Assembly (NCBI RefSeq): GCF_024763615.1
Contig: NC_077222.1
Span: forward strand, 31,992,001 to 32,056,000
Length of the DNA: 64,000 nt
Direction of reading: 5' to 3'
Source of the DNA: Phlebotomus papatasi
Taxonomy: Eukaryota; Arthropoda; Insecta; Diptera; Psychodidae
The notes beneath the pieces were generated by a model. It saw nothing but the letters and a program-made list of their open reading frames with translations. It was not told the DNA's origin and made no database searches. The position numbers were made by a program, and so were the translations under genes. Each line of letters begins with the position of its first letter. Positions within the stretch are counted from its first letter, which is position 1. Positions 46,398 through 57,675 of this stretch are shown here, in pieces.

Positions 46398-46806
46398 CGG
46401 CGTTATCACACTTGCACATTAAAATTTTAATGTGATTCACATTAATTGTCGCTTGTGAGCGTCCAAATATGTTATTTGTGTCTTTGAGTCACTTAATATT
46501 TGGAGTTTTTTCTATTTATTGATAAAGAAGTGGACTTGGCCTGCAAAAATAAGTATAAATTTACCTAAAGCATAAATATTTTTCACATTAAAAAATTAAA
46601 GAGAAAATCGCATTAATTTTTCGCATTAATGCTATAAATTAATTTATATCAAATTTTGCGGGCCAAGTCTACCTTATTATCAACAAATAGTTCAAATTTT
46701 AAATATATAAAATGATTCAAACACACAAATTACACATTTGGACTCTCACCAGCGACAATTAATGTGAATCATATTAAAATTTTAATGTGCAAGTGTGATA
46801 ACACAG
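46398..46806 (-). mobile_element. Tourist-like MITE, TTA-flanked, copy 2
   Basis: A near-identical reverse-orientation copy of 32,301-32,706, including shared internal AGGTAGACTTGGCCCGCAAA (as its complement) and CACCAGCGACAATTAATGTG. TTA abuts each end. High similarity over about 400 bp implies recent movement. Confidence 0.85.
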
Positions 46807-46829
46807 TTAGATTATGGTAAGACGAGATC

Positions 46830-47238
46830 AGTTTATTGTAAGTAAGCTTTTCAAAGTAAATTTGAAGTTGAAAGACATCATATGGATTCCCAATTAAGCT
46901 TCTCAATAAGGGATGGCTTTCAGGCTTTGCACACACTCTGACTTCGAACACTTCATATTTTTTCCCATATTCCATCAATGGATCTGACCTTATGCCAACA
47001 TATTTTAATAGCTGGGCTGTTGACCGAACTCTCATCGTGCATCCGTTAAACTTTCTACAGCAATAAAAGACAAGTTTAAGCCTTTGGCTAAATTATCGAT
47101 TTTCAAAATTATATTTAGTCCTATTCTCAACTTATCATGAGATTTTGGTAATGACCGACAGGATAAGATCACGTGTATAAGCTGTTGCGAGATGAAGTAA
47201 ACTGGGCGGTGAGAGGAATTATTTATACAGATATCCAA
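46830..47238 (-). pseudogene. Possible decayed coding segment, family unknown
   Basis: Two minus-strand frames abut with a one-base shift at about 47,035. The upstream one ends LNLSFIAVESLTDAR and the downstream one continues VRSTAQLLKYVGIRSDPLME, then KYEVFEVRVCAKPESHPLL and RSLIGNPYDVFQLQIYFEKL. The amino-acid mix is more protein-like than other frames in the intron. MITEs bound it closely on both sides. I do not recognise a family; it may be chance. Confidence 0.25.
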
Positions 47239-47240
47239 TA

Positions 47241-47457
47241 GGGGAAGGCGCGCTACCTTCGGACGATTTATGCTTCGTACAAATATATTTTTTCAATGTG
47301 TTATAAATGAATTTGATCCATTATAATATTATATTTTAATAGCTAGTACAATGCCTTAAATTTTCAGGAAAGAGTTAGAGGTGAAATCCATAAGGAACAT
47401 AGAGAAAAAATTGAATTGTCCGAAGCTTGAGTCGTCTGAAGGTAGCGCGCTTTCCCC
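47241..47457. mobile_element. MITE, GGGGAAAGTGCGCTACC family, copy 1
   Basis: Left GGGGAAGGCGCGCTACCTTC and the complement of the right end, GGGGAAAGCGCGCTACCTTC, flanked by TA. Both arms continue with a GACGATT/GACGACT motif. 217 bp. Confidence 0.85.
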
Positions 47458-47479
47458 TAAAGAACGTAGCTGTTCATGA

Positions 47480-48065
47480 CACTGAGAAAAAAAAGAGGGT
47501 GCGATTAACTTTTTTTCCTCATAACTTTAACACTTTTTAGGTGTAAAAATATATCAACATTTTTTAATGTTAATATTACACCTTTTTAAGGGTAAAATTA
47601 ACATGACAAAGGTTAACTTTTACCCCCAATACATCTAAAAAGGGTAATATTTGCACCGATTTCGGATCAATACTGCAGGGTAAAATTAACATTTCCGGAA
47701 TGTTACAGTAGAGTTCCTCAAATTTGAACATTTGGGGGGTATAGATGACATTTCTCAGTCCTCAAATTTGAACGATATTTTCAAAAACGTAACGGAATTC
47801 ATGTGAAATGCACTTTCCGTCAATTAAGATAAACAACTTTAGAAAATATATCAATGTAATTTATTGTGAAATAAATTAAATTTGTTGCGGAAGTTAATAT
47901 AAAACGATAATATTGAGGAAATACCAGAGAAAAATGGCACTCCACGCAAGACTTTCTTCACATAACCTCAAATGTTACATTTTGAACTCAAATGTCGTTC
48001 AAATTTGAGGAGTTCAAATTTGAGGAACTCGACTGTATTTTAACTTTTTCGGATTTCTCTCAGTG
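47480..48065. mobile_element. CACTGAGAAAAA-ended MITE, copy 2, interrupted
   Basis: Left CACTGAGAAAAAAAAGAGGG and right CGGATTTCTCTCAGTG. The body matches 7,769-8,023 closely (TGCAGGGTAAAATTAACATT). It is split by a pogo-like MITE at 47,706-48,035, inserted at a TA in TGTTA/TTTTAAC. Confidence 0.8.
47706..48035. mobile_element. pogo-like MITE, CAGTAGAGTTCC ends, copy 2 (nested)
   Basis: CAGTAGAGTTCCTCAAATTT at the left and GAGGAACTCGACTG at the right, TA-flanked. The body shares GGGGGGTA and GACATTTCTC with 27,653-27,988. It sits inside the element at 47,480-48,065. Confidence 0.8.
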
Positions 48066-49085
48066 GAGGAACTAACAGCTGAATGTTGAAACGAAAAATA
48101 ACTTCAGGTGAAGTTCAGATTAGCGTTAGTCGAGAGTTAAAATTAAGCTCAACTTAACTTAAACAATAAATGTTTTCAATCAACTAGCTGTCATTAGCGA
48201 AAATATCACTGCTAGAAAATTTTTAGTTAAGAACCCAGCTGGCAAAGATTGAAATGAGTCGATTATACTCACTTATTTAATGGATAAAAATATTATTTTT
48301 GCTTTTTCTCAAACTTGAATAGTTATATTATGTTACTGTAGTGACTATTACGTAAATAAAAATAAAAATATTATTTTAAGTGGATTAGTCATAAACGATC
48401 CACATAGCGAAGCGCCCGGATTAGCACATTTGACTGCAAATATTTTTTCGAATGCAGAAACGTGGAATAGTGCTTTGGCGTATAAGCTGTTTTTCTCATA
48501 CGGCAACCCCATATTTTGGCTTTTCTGGCATACCAGAAAATGTCAATTTGTCAATGTTTTCGTTCGATTTAGCAAGATTCCACGGATTTTTCTCGTTATT
48601 TTATAATCTTGCACCACCAAACTTGCTAAAAATTCTCTAGAATAAAATAGGAATTAATATTTTGGATGTGAAAGAATGTGCACGTTTTCGGGGTGCAAAA
48701 CGGCGCGATTCCTGTGACTCCTGCTCCAATGGCGACTCATTGAAGTCGCGTATAGTGGATGTTTCTTTTTATTTCAGGCAACATTGGCTTTCTAAGAAGC
48801 CGTAAATAGAGTGAAAACCTTATATCTTTTCCTTAAATCCACTAAAGTGCAAATTATATGAATTTGGTATCATTTAACAGTATTTTTGAGAAGAATTCAC
48901 GGATAGAGGTGGACAGGTTTATTCCATCTTTAAGCCAAAAATTATGCCTCCGAAATCGGGGGTCTAATTTTTGGCATAAACGTTAATCCACTGTTTAAAT
49001 TTATTCTATTTCTCATTCAAACATTACAAAACGGCGGATTATAATCGAATTATCTTTATATTTCGATTCAACATTCAGCTGCAAG

Positions 49086-49284
49086 GACCCAAATAGACTC
49101 AGGCTGATCATCGAGAATATTTATCCTGTAAAAATTGTCAGTACAGATTTGCTCCAAAGTGTTATACACTCTAAAGGAATTCATCGTTTAGAAGTCCTTT
49201 GCATAAATTTCCTTCACTTAATCCTTTACAGCCAGATTTTACAAGCTAAATATTATCGAGGATCAGTCTGAGTTTATTTGAACC
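49086..49284. mobile_element. MITE with GGACCCAAATAGACTCAGG ends
   Basis: GGACCCAAATAGACTCAGGC continuing TGATCATCGA pairs with TCGAGGATCAGTCTGAGTTT continuing ATTTGAACCC. About 200 bp. Fragments resembling the end occur near 31,325 and 53,780. Confidence 0.6.
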
Positions 49285-49443
49285 CTTATGCCCTAGACAG
49301 ACTTAAGTTGAGCTTATGGCTTAAGCCGGAAGACGGTTTAGTCAGAAACAGATAGAAATGTAATCTGGAGCTGGACTGATAATTATTTTGACTACACGTT
49401 AAGGCGTCCCCCGGTTTAAGTTGTAAGTATGTCTAGGGCATTA
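49285..49443. mobile_element. MITE, ATGCCCTAGACAGACTTA ends, copy 1
   Basis: CTTATGCCCTAGACAGACTT at the left and AAGTATGTCTAGGGCATTAG at the right, with inner GCTTAAGCCGGAAGACGG / GGCGTCCCCCGGTTTAAG arms. About 159 bp. It abuts the previous element directly. Confidence 0.7.
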
Positions 49444-49542
49444 GGGTCGAAGGGCTGTTTCCTTGTGGTAACAGATTACAACTCCGATGGTTTGTTCATG
49501 TTTAGCGAATAAGTGAAGAAAGCTTCCCCAGAAAACCCCTTA

Positions 49543-49762
49543 GGGGAAAGTGCGCTACTTTTGGACGACTTCAACTTCGAACAACTCATTTTTTTTCTAT
49601 ATTTCTAATGGATTTGACCTATGGCTTTATTCAGGAAATTTAAAGCATTGAACTTACCATTAAAATATAATAAATAAAATTGGTGAAATTCATTATAAAC
49701 TTTTTGAAAAAACTGAGTTATTCGAATCTTGAATTCGAGTTCGAAGGTAGCGCACTTTCCGT
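49543..49762. mobile_element. MITE, GGGGAAAGTGCGCTAC family, copy 2
   Basis: GGGGAAAGTGCGCTACTTTT at the left and TCGAAGGTAGCGCACTTTCC at the right. The last few right-hand bases are eroded. TA is present at the left only. Confidence 0.75.
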
Positions 49763-49890
49763 TTCAAAGAAGAGTCAGCTTTAGGGCTGACCTAGGACTA
49801 GATGACTGAGACATATTGAGGATCTGGCTTGGGACCATCTTGGGAGCGATCTTAAACATTTTCATGAAGTAACGGAGGCGTGGGATAGTA

Positions 49891-50482
49891 GGGGAGACTG
49901 GGGCAAAATTTGTCAAAACGAAAATTTCAATATTCACTATTTTCTAAAATAAAATAGACTGAGGCTTGAAATTTTTATTATAGATAGCCTTCATGAACCT
50001 TCTTAAACTTGCAGAGTGTCAAGGGATTCGAGAAAGGATTATGTAAAATAAAAAATTGTGAAATTTTGATCCCCATTTTTGGAATATTTGGCTTACAGAA
50101 AATATCAATACTGATTAGCTCAATTTAAGCACATTTCTCGTTAAGATAGAAAAAAATTGTCTTCGACAAAGTTGTAGATGAATAAATTTCCTATAAAACT
50201 ATGTCTATTTGTTATTTTTAACGTTTGCGAGAGTAAAACGTCACAAATTATCCGAAGACTGACAAAATTTGCTCCAGTAATTTTGAGAATCTCCACAAAA
50301 TCGACTTTTAGAAAATGATTCGAAATTCACATTTCTTTCGAGATAGAGGAAAATAGTCTTTTGCAATGTTGTAGAGCAGTAAATTTCCTATAAGAATATG
50401 CTCATTATAAAACGTTTAAGTTTTCTCAAAGCTCGTAAAATAATTAAATATGCGTTTTGACAAATTTTGCCCCAGTCTTCCC
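49891..50482. mobile_element. TAGGGG-type element, GGGGAGACTGGGGC ends
   Basis: Left GGGGAGACTGGGGCAAAATT continuing TGTCAAAACG, right CGTTTTGACAAATTTTGCCC continuing CAGTCTTCCC, TA on both sides. 592 bp. The internal stretch AATTTGCTCCAGT recurs, and a second repeat pair (GTTGTAGA.GA.TAAATTTCC) lies in the middle. Confidence 0.8.
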
Positions 50483-51531
50483 TAACCTGAGCGTCTCAAA
50501 TTCACAACTTCAATATAGATTAGTGGTTAAAAAAAATAATGAACAAATGAATCTGTGATTTTGAATTCTGACAAAAAGAGGTGACAAAGTGTTCCAGATC
50601 GATCTCTGGTAAAGTTGGAGTCCGAAAAAAATTACGAAAAAACTCATTGTAAAGAAAAAAACTGAGATGAAACAATTGAAATTGTTGTTGCCAAAAGTTG
50701 TAAAAATTGTTAAAATTATAAGAAAGGTGTCACCATTCTTTGCCTATGCCCGGTCCAAACTATCCTGACGATTCTGACCAAATTTAACGAATCTCAGGAA
50801 ACAACATAAAGATTTGAGTTAGTTTTGTAAAAAAAGTTGTATTTTTAAACTTATGAATACAAAAGGCTCGCTCTTTATTTGTTCTAGCCTCTGATGAAGA
50901 CTTGGAGCTTGAACAGAAATCTTTGGAAAAAAAATAGTGCATTATCCCTATGTAATTTCCACTATCCGACGAATTCTAGACTTTCCATCGATATGAGTAA
51001 GAAAAGACAGTTGCTATTTGAGGAATACTTGACTTCATAAGTTTGATACCAAACTTTGAACATTGATTTCCCGATGTTTAGCTAAAGGAAGTAAAATTGT
51101 TTCACGAAATTATTAAATTTTATTCCATGACTTCGAGTATGCTGCGAAATTGTTTTATTTCGACACATTTTTTAACCGGAATAAGACGAATAAATAAGTT
51201 TTTATTTACTGAAGAATAAAATACTTTTTGGGAATATAAACCTCAACGATAAAAACATACAGAAGAAAAATTTATAACTTCCGGTATGAGTGATCAATCC
51301 CGTAGAAAAAAATCGTTATACTCCGCATTAAGTGTTCTTAAGGTGAAAAAGCTACAAAATATCTGTATTTCTGAATTATTCCTGAAATAATATCATTGCC
51401 TCAAATTACCGGTTAAGAAAAATTCGTTGAAATTGAAAAGTTAAATAAACCTTTTTAATTATTTAACACTTCTATGCAACCTTATATTATTGTTAATATT
51501 GTTCTTATATTAGTATAAGAAACTTCAAGAT

Positions 51532-51793
51532 TACACCAAACCTACCGACCGTTTTTGGTCGTTTTTTCTAGAGTGCTTGGCCAAATGACAGACTGTGGTA
51601 AGTAGGATACTCAACAAATTTTTCTTGGGAAACAGGAAAAAATTAAAATTAAACACTGAAAAATATATTACATGTATATTTTAAGAAATTCATAAAGTTT
51701 TATAGTGACATTATGCCGTTTAAATACCTGTGTTAATTTTAAAAAGTTTTGAAACTGGTAAATTTGACCAGTCTTGGTAGGTTTAGTGTTAAA
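51532..51793. mobile_element. Inverted-repeat element, CACTAAACCTACC ends
   Basis: CACCAAACCTACCGACCGTT at the left pairs with GACCAGTCTTGGTAGGTTTA then GTG at the right. TTAA follows on the right and ATTA precedes on the left, compatible with a decayed piggyBac-type target. About 260 bp. Confidence 0.5.
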
Positions 51794-51906
51794 AAAATAC
51801 TTAAAATTGAAAGTATTTATTTTTGTACAGAATAATTTTTCTTTCTTTAAGTCTAATATGTATTTAAAAGTATTATTGGAATGTACGAATATAAATGGAA
51901 CACATA

Positions 51907-52121
51907 GGAGAAAATACTGTCCCTTCGAACGTTCAAGCCTTCGAATAATGTGAATTTTCTTTTAGTTTTCCTAAGAGACTTAGACATTTCTATTAAATAT
52001 TAGTTGACTTATCATCAATTGTTGATAATTCCGTGATAATTTAGAGTAAATCTCTTACGAAAAACAAAAGAAATTCACTTTATTCGAAGGCATGAACGTT
52101 CGATGGGAGAGCACTTTCCCC
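51907..52121. mobile_element. MITE, GGGGAAAGTGC family, diverged copy 3
   Basis: GGAGAAAATACTGTCCCTTC at the left and GGGAGAGCACTTTCCCC at the right, with inner TTCGAACGTTC / GAACGTTCGA arms and TA flanks. 215 bp. Confidence 0.7.
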
Positions 52122-52604
52122 TATGTTCCATCTTTGTCTTCTTCTTTATTTTTTTCATAAATCAACGTTGCGGTTAGGTTGTCCTCTTTCCTCCGATAAG
52201 GAAATCACTAAGAAAGAACTTATCACAAAGATCTTTGCCCTAATTTTTGGACTTCGTACACTAAACACTCGTTGGTTGCGGCTACCTCTGTCGTATCTGC
52301 ATTTGTTTTGTATCTGCATTCGGAGCAACTACAATACAGACGTCCCCTCTTGCGTGAAATACTGACACAAAAGAAATGCAGATATAGGACAGAGGTAGCC
52401 GCAACCGACGCACTATCAGCAACCACTCAACAAAGACTGAGTCTTTCAGTAGAATTTGCACACATTCCGAGCTCCACTAGTAAAAACAATCCCATCCTTT
52501 GTAAAAGGATGGATTATATTTGATATTTTGAGAAGTTCATCAGTCTTTCTTGAAATTTTGAGCCAAAGACTGATCTTACGATCTTACACTGATTACTCAC
52601 GATA

Positions 52605-52838
52605 CAGTAGACTCTCTCTCAATCGGGCATATGGGGCAAAATGTCATCCAAATTATCGAGAGATTCGGGCGTCAAAGTGATCGTAAATTCGACAAAAAGA
52701 GCTCAATTATAAAGAATCACGATAAAACAAGAGGAACTATAGCGAATTTGAGCAAATTTGCTTCAAAATCAAAAGTGAAAATTGTCAATAAAATTCTGCG
52801 CTCGATTGAAAAAGAGCCGATTGCGTGAGAGTCTACTG
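52605..52838. mobile_element. pogo-like MITE, CAGTAGACTCTC ends, copy 3
   Basis: CAGTAGACTCTCTCTCAATC at the left and GTGAGAGTCTACTG at the right, TA-flanked, 234 bp. The body differs from the other copies beyond the first 15 bp but keeps GGGGCAAAATGTCATCC, similar in position to GGGGGGTA...GACATTTCTC in copies 1 and 2. Confidence 0.75.
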
Positions 52839-52908
52839 TATATAATATTGCTCACACTTGAGCGAACGCTAAAGATGATGTTTTCGTTGTTTCATCGTTT
52901 ATTCTGTA

Positions 52909-53233
52909 CACTGGTAAAAATAAAAGGGTCAAATTGATCCAACTGGTAAAAATGAAAGGATCATCGAGGATCCTTTGAAAGTGTCCCTGTTTTGACGCTT
53001 ATTTACCTCCGGAATAAGGGGAGAAAAACAGTGATAAAGTCATCTTTGATGTTCGCTCAGATGAGAGAAATATGATATCAGTAATATGTTCGTGATAAAA
53101 CATAATCTTACGTGATAAATTTGCATACAAGATTTCAAGAAACACTAGTGATCATTTCAAAGGTTAAAATATGATCCATCCTTTTGTAAAGGATGGAGTA
53201 TAATCTAATTTGATCCCTTCATTTTTACCAGTG
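52909..53233. mobile_element. MITE, CACTGGTAAAAATAAAAGG family, copy 3
   Basis: CACTGGTAAAAATAAAAGGG at the left and TTCATTTTTACCAGTG at the right, TA-flanked. A second left terminus (ACTGGTAAAAATGAAAGGAT) lies at about 52,940, and an extra right terminus (TTTTTACCAGTG) at 53,292-53,303. This suggests a copy inserted into, or recombined with, another. Confidence 0.8.
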
Positions 53234-53582
53234 TAATTTAAAAAATGTGAAAAATCGATACTTTTCAGAGTGTTTCTCGTGATCTTTTTGTTTTTACCAG
53301 TGTCGCCTTGTAAAGAATCTCATCTACCATAAGCTTATCTGAGTTTATCACTGTTAATTATTTAATAAATAATTAACATAATAGAATAGTCTGATTACAG
53401 AAAAGGGACATAAAACAGAAATGTTCATAGAAATCGGTTAATAAATGCCATTGACAAAGTTCTATCAACTTCAGTATATAGGGTACAATCAGGTAATTTA
53501 AAATCGAACCTCGATTGAAATTTAGAGATTTCATCATTTGTTGTAAAAGGAAAAAACACACAAAGAAAGACCATGAAGAAGC

Positions 53583-53705
53583 ATAAGCCTTATGCCCTAG
53601 ACAGACTTAGCGCTTAATCCGAGAGACAGCTTAACGTAATTATAATAAAAAATAATAATTTGACTAAATTCCCATCAGCTTCCCACTAATTAAGCCTAAG
53701 CTTAG
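53583..53705. mobile_element. Half-copy, ATGCCCTAGACAGACTTA MITE
   Basis: CTTATGCCCTAGACAGACTT then AGCGCTTAATCCGAGAGACA and CATCAGCTTCCCACTAATTA. The right arm is cut short at about GCCTAAGCTTAGG. Confidence 0.5.
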
Positions 53706-54679
53706 GAACATCGATTTGGGGTTCTTTGCATTATTTTCCTTTACTAAAGGCATCACTACCAAACATTATAGGCTATTCTCAGGAATCAGCCTGAGTCTAT
53801 TGGCCCCTACATTTAAGTTTACTTCATCGTGATTTTTTTTCTTTTGTCCATCCAAAACAGTGATGAAATCACAAACTTCCAATTTATGTTCATTTTCAAA
53901 TTACCCCATTATACCCTCCTAGCATGTGTGAGGTTATTAAGTGATAAGGGGCACAAGAAATCGCTGGATAGGTTCCTACTTCAGAAATAATGTGCCAAAA
54001 TTTCCCCAAAATCGGTTAATAAACAACACCGAAGATTGTTAACTACCGGTCGGATTCTTAGGTTAGAAGGCTGATATAGCGAATAGGCTCGGAGTGAGAA
54101 AAGGTAAACATACAAAGTTTGAGCTCGATCTGACAAGGTCGAAACTGCGATTGCAAGGAAATAGTTAAACATCTTCTGGTAGACTGTTCATTGCCAAAAA
54201 GTTTGTCTAAAAGGTAAGTGCCTAATTACCGTCATTATGGCTTGTCAATTGTCTCTAAACCATTACATTCTTTTTGGCCACAAATCAAAACAATAAGTGT
54301 CTTTTTTATATGTTTAAAATAATATTGCCAAAATAGTATTGCTTTCAATTTGTCAACACTCGATTGACAATCATTAGGTCCGTTTTAGTGCAATTTATTT
54401 ACCACAATATCGTTTTGTAAAAAAGATACATGCAATAAGGCACAGAAATCTTTCGTCTAGTCACAAATCTTTGCCTTACCATAAATCTTAAAAGCTAATT
54501 GCTTTCTGTATTTGCTAAGATTTGCTTAAGATGAAGAAACAATCTCTTGGAATTGTTTGACAGACAAATATGACAAGATGTGAAATAATGTGTTTGAGTT
54601 TGAAAATGATAAGGCTACTTTGTTGCATTTCTAGGTCTCTGTCATAAGTTGTGTGATATATAGTCTATATGGATTATAC

Positions 54680-54811
54680 CTGCATTTTATTAATCACTCT
54701 CCAGCCATCCTCAACACCTTTCACAGCAATGTACTTTGACTGAACGGGAAGAAGTAGTTGATCCAGAATTTCCAGACTCCCTTTCTCATATCGAATGGAC
54801 TGAAGAGTCAT
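54680..54811 (-). CDS. Methylthioribose-1-phosphate isomerase, exon 1 with start
   Basis: ATG at 54,811 in GACAATGAC context opens MTLQSIRYEKGSLEILDQLL then LPVQSKYIAV and GWRVINKMQ, which is the canonical N-terminus (MTLEAIRY..GSLQILDQLLLP.QS.Y). 44 residues, ending in phase 0 at donor CAG/GTATAATCC. Upstream sequence to about 55.6 kb is GC-richer and probably holds the 5' UTR and promoter, but no core element can be called with confidence. Confidence 0.93.
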
Positions 54812-55690
54812 TGTCTGTTGAAGATAAAAAATAATGTTAAAAAAAATTTAGTTAAAAAAAACCAATAATAACTGTTGAAAAAATCCAAAGTCAGTTGATT
54901 CACCTTTTGGCTGATACAGGAGAAAGAATGAAAAATTAATATGTTCACACTCGACAGATATAAAATTATATCTTGTATGATCGCTCACAAAAATAAATAA
55001 TTTTCACGGTTGGATAACTTGCTGCTATAAATAGTTCATTTATGCAAAGCACACATATTTTTTAAAGCTACTGTCAAAGTAAATCAGCCGGAAGAATCAT
55101 CTTTCGAACAGACACATACAACGGGATTGATTGAGAGTGAGATTGCCGATTCGGGTAGGGAAGTTCCTCGCACTTTAATTCACACCGAAAAAAAAATAAA
55201 GAAGAACTTCAGTAGAATGTCACTCAAAAGTAATTGCAACAAATAGCCGTGTTCACGTTTCTTCCGAATGATAACACTAAGCTCTGTGCAATAAAGTGGA
55301 GCACCACCGAGATGGGCGATACTAGTGATAGCAACACGGACGAAACATCTGATAACATAGGCACGCAAATTGAAACTGCTGTGGTGCGAAAAAGGGAGAA
55401 CCAAAATAAAATCCACCGACTGATTGTCACTCTGACGATGAATGAAAACGGAAACACGTGTCTATGTCGGTTGAATGTCGCGCGAACACAGCATAGAGGG
55501 AACTACTGTTTTGGCGCCAGAAATGTGAACACAATGCCAAGGGGCGAGCAATCTTGCATTGATTGCATTGATTTTTAGGATACGAAAATATTGGATCTGT
55601 AAAGAGGTTGCACAAATGGGTTAGAAATTGTTAGAAAGGAGCAGGAAAAGATTCTTAATATTTTATGACCTTCCGTCATTTTCCTACGTC
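54812..55690. promoter_or_regulatory. Upstream region of isomerase gene; possible divergent frame
   Basis: This segment is less AT-rich than its surroundings. On the plus strand ATG at 55,312 opens MGDTSDSNTDETSDNIGTQI then ETAVVRKRENQNKIHRL, ending at 55,578. The acidic, Ser/Thr-rich N-terminus could be a divergent gene's first exon, but no donor is clearly supported and no downstream exon was found. Promoter use is inferred from position only. Confidence 0.3.
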
Positions 55691-55694
55691 CGTA

Positions 55695-56557
55695 CACTAA
55701 GAAAAAACCTAAAAAGTTAAAACAACTCTATGGCAGAGTTGAATTAACTCAACGAATATCGATGTAATTGTTACTCTTTTTTGTTCTAAAATTTAGTAAA
55801 TAAGAGTTGAAACAACTCTTCGTGCGAGTTGAATTAATTCGTCGGATATCGATGTAATTATTACTCTTTTTCGATGTGAAATTTCATCTCGACTGAAGTA
55901 TATGCTTAAGTGTTTTCATTTTAAGAATACAGTAGAGTCTCGCTATAGTCCATATTTGGTTTCAAATTTGACACTTGGGTCGCACTATAGTCCATGCAAT
56001 TTTTTAAAATTACCAACGATTTTTAGTATTGAAATTGCTCGACGGCTTCCACTTTCTTTGCGATTGTGGTACTTGTTCTTGCTCTCTTCATTGTGGATCA
56101 CAATTATCACAACTACTTAATAAAGTTTGCCAAAAATGTTAAAATAATTATGCATGTCGCATACTAAAAAACATAACCTAACATAAAATCAGTGTTTTGA
56201 AATCAACGGTCGATAAATTGTGGACTATAGAGCGATGGCCTATAGCGAGACTCTACTGTACTTCAGTTAAGAAGATTTTCGTGTGACAAAATTCATATGA
56301 AACATCAACTAGAAATATGCCTAACAGTGTTTCATGAAGACACGTGCGTGAATCATTCATTATATTTCGCTCGGAATATAGGGAACTTGAGATCAAGAAA
56401 ATATTATTAAAGAAAATGATAAAATAAAAAAAAACATAAAATTTCAAAATCTATCCATTTTGGGATTTGAAAGAGCTATTTGAACTCCAAAAAAGATTTT
56501 TTTTAAACTCTAGGAACGGGTTATTTTAACTCTTAAAACGAGTAATTTTTCTGAGTG
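55695..56557. mobile_element. CACTNAGAAAAA-ended MITE, interrupted by pogo-like MITE
   Basis: Left CACTAAGAAAAAACC and right TTTTTCTGAGTG, TA-flanked. GTTGAATTAACTCAACG and GTTGAATTAATTCGTCGGAT units repeat in the left arm. A pogo-like element occupies 55,930-56,258. Confidence 0.7.
55930..56258. mobile_element. pogo-like MITE, CAGTAGAGTCTCG ends, copy 4 (nested)
   Basis: CAGTAGAGTCTCGCTATAGT at the left and CTATAGCGAGACTCTACTG at the right, TA-flanked. CTATAGTCCA is repeated in the subterminal region. 329 bp, no transposase. Confidence 0.85.
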
Positions 56558-57002
56558 TACAGTCGCGGAAGGTTAGATGGATAGTATGTATGAATAGAAT
56601 AAGAAGTCATAGATAAAATATCAAAGAAAATTACTGCTATTACTGAGGAATTGAACCCTTACTACGAGTAGAAATTCCTCACCGTATTCTGTAACAATAT
56701 GACAAAGTCACATGACAAATTTTGATCGTAAATTTGTTAGCAGGACAACATTTAAGGACCAGTGATCATCGCATGGCTATTGCAAGGAGCTCTGTGAAGC
56801 TTTCTGATATGAATTGCATTTTTTCGAATAGTTGTCCCGAATTTACCACATAAGAAATTCACAATTTGTCACATGACAATGTCATACAGTTACAAAAAAT
56901 TTCCCTGCTGGACAATGGGTTAAATGGTAGAGTATTTAAACGTTTCAACTATTGGATGATTGCATAAGTTCTTAGGAATCTCTAAGACAAATTCAACAGG
57001 TA
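56558..57002. other. Noncoding spacer, nothing recognised
   Basis: AT-rich sequence between two MITEs without open frame or conserved motif. It contains short direct repeats GACAAATTTTG and CATGACAA. Confidence 0.4.
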
Positions 57003-57675
57003 GGGTGGAATCCACATTTCTTGCCAGTGTGCCCCACTTCTCGCCACGTATATTGAAATCGCTATTTTTCACGATTTATGAAATAAATGAGCCGCAAAGT
57101 TACTTGTATTTTTATTGCTGCTACGTATAGAGTCGAAAAAACACTAATTTTTTGTTTTGAATTTAAATGTTTGAGCATTTTTTAGAGAAATATTTTAAGC
57201 AAGTGCATCGAATCCAATATTTCTTACCAAATATAGTAAGTGTCATGAAACTTTGTTTACTTTCTGCAATAGTCTAATAATTTGATTTGTCAAATAAAAG
57301 TGAAGAAAAATCATTTAATAAGAATAATAATAAGGTGAACATGAGGGAGAAGAAATGCTGGATGTATTCTTTGCATAATATTGCTCAAAATAATCGAGTT
57401 TGAACTTTTCCAAGTGGGTGGCGAGAAGTGGTTACAGAACTGGCGAAAAGTGGTAAAAAGTGGCGACGAAGTGGTTATTTTTGGATTGTTAATAAAAATC
57501 AGATTTTTAGGTACTCCCGCGTTAAATTGTAGGACAATTGTTTTGACGAATCTAGAGCCAATATATCTAAGTAACTTTGTGTCAAATTTGAGTTATCTGA
57601 TAATAAGGGGTCAAAAGTTATAATACAATTAATTTCACTTTTACCTAAAAGTGGCGAAAAGTGGTTACTCCACCC
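57003..57675. mobile_element. TAGGGTGGA-type element, 673 bp
   Basis: Left GGGTGGAATCCACATTTCTT and the complement of the right end, GGGTGGAGTAACCACTTTTC, flanked by TA. AAGTGGCGAAAAGTGG-type words repeat at 57,410-57,475 and 57,650-57,665 and pair with CCACTTCTCGCCACG at the left. Its end resembles the 4,233 and 23,050 hairpins. Confidence 0.7.

Larger units (their letters stand above)
46215..54679 (-). other. Isomerase intron 1, 8.5 kb, repeat-rich
   Basis: It lies between donor CAG/GTATAATCC and acceptor TTCTAG. It contains at least nine inverted-repeat elements (46,398; 47,241; 47,480; 49,086; 49,285; 49,543; 49,891; 51,532; 51,907; 52,605; 52,909; 53,583), a possible decayed reading frame at 46,830-47,238, and otherwise AT-rich sequence. 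Confidence 0.8.
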
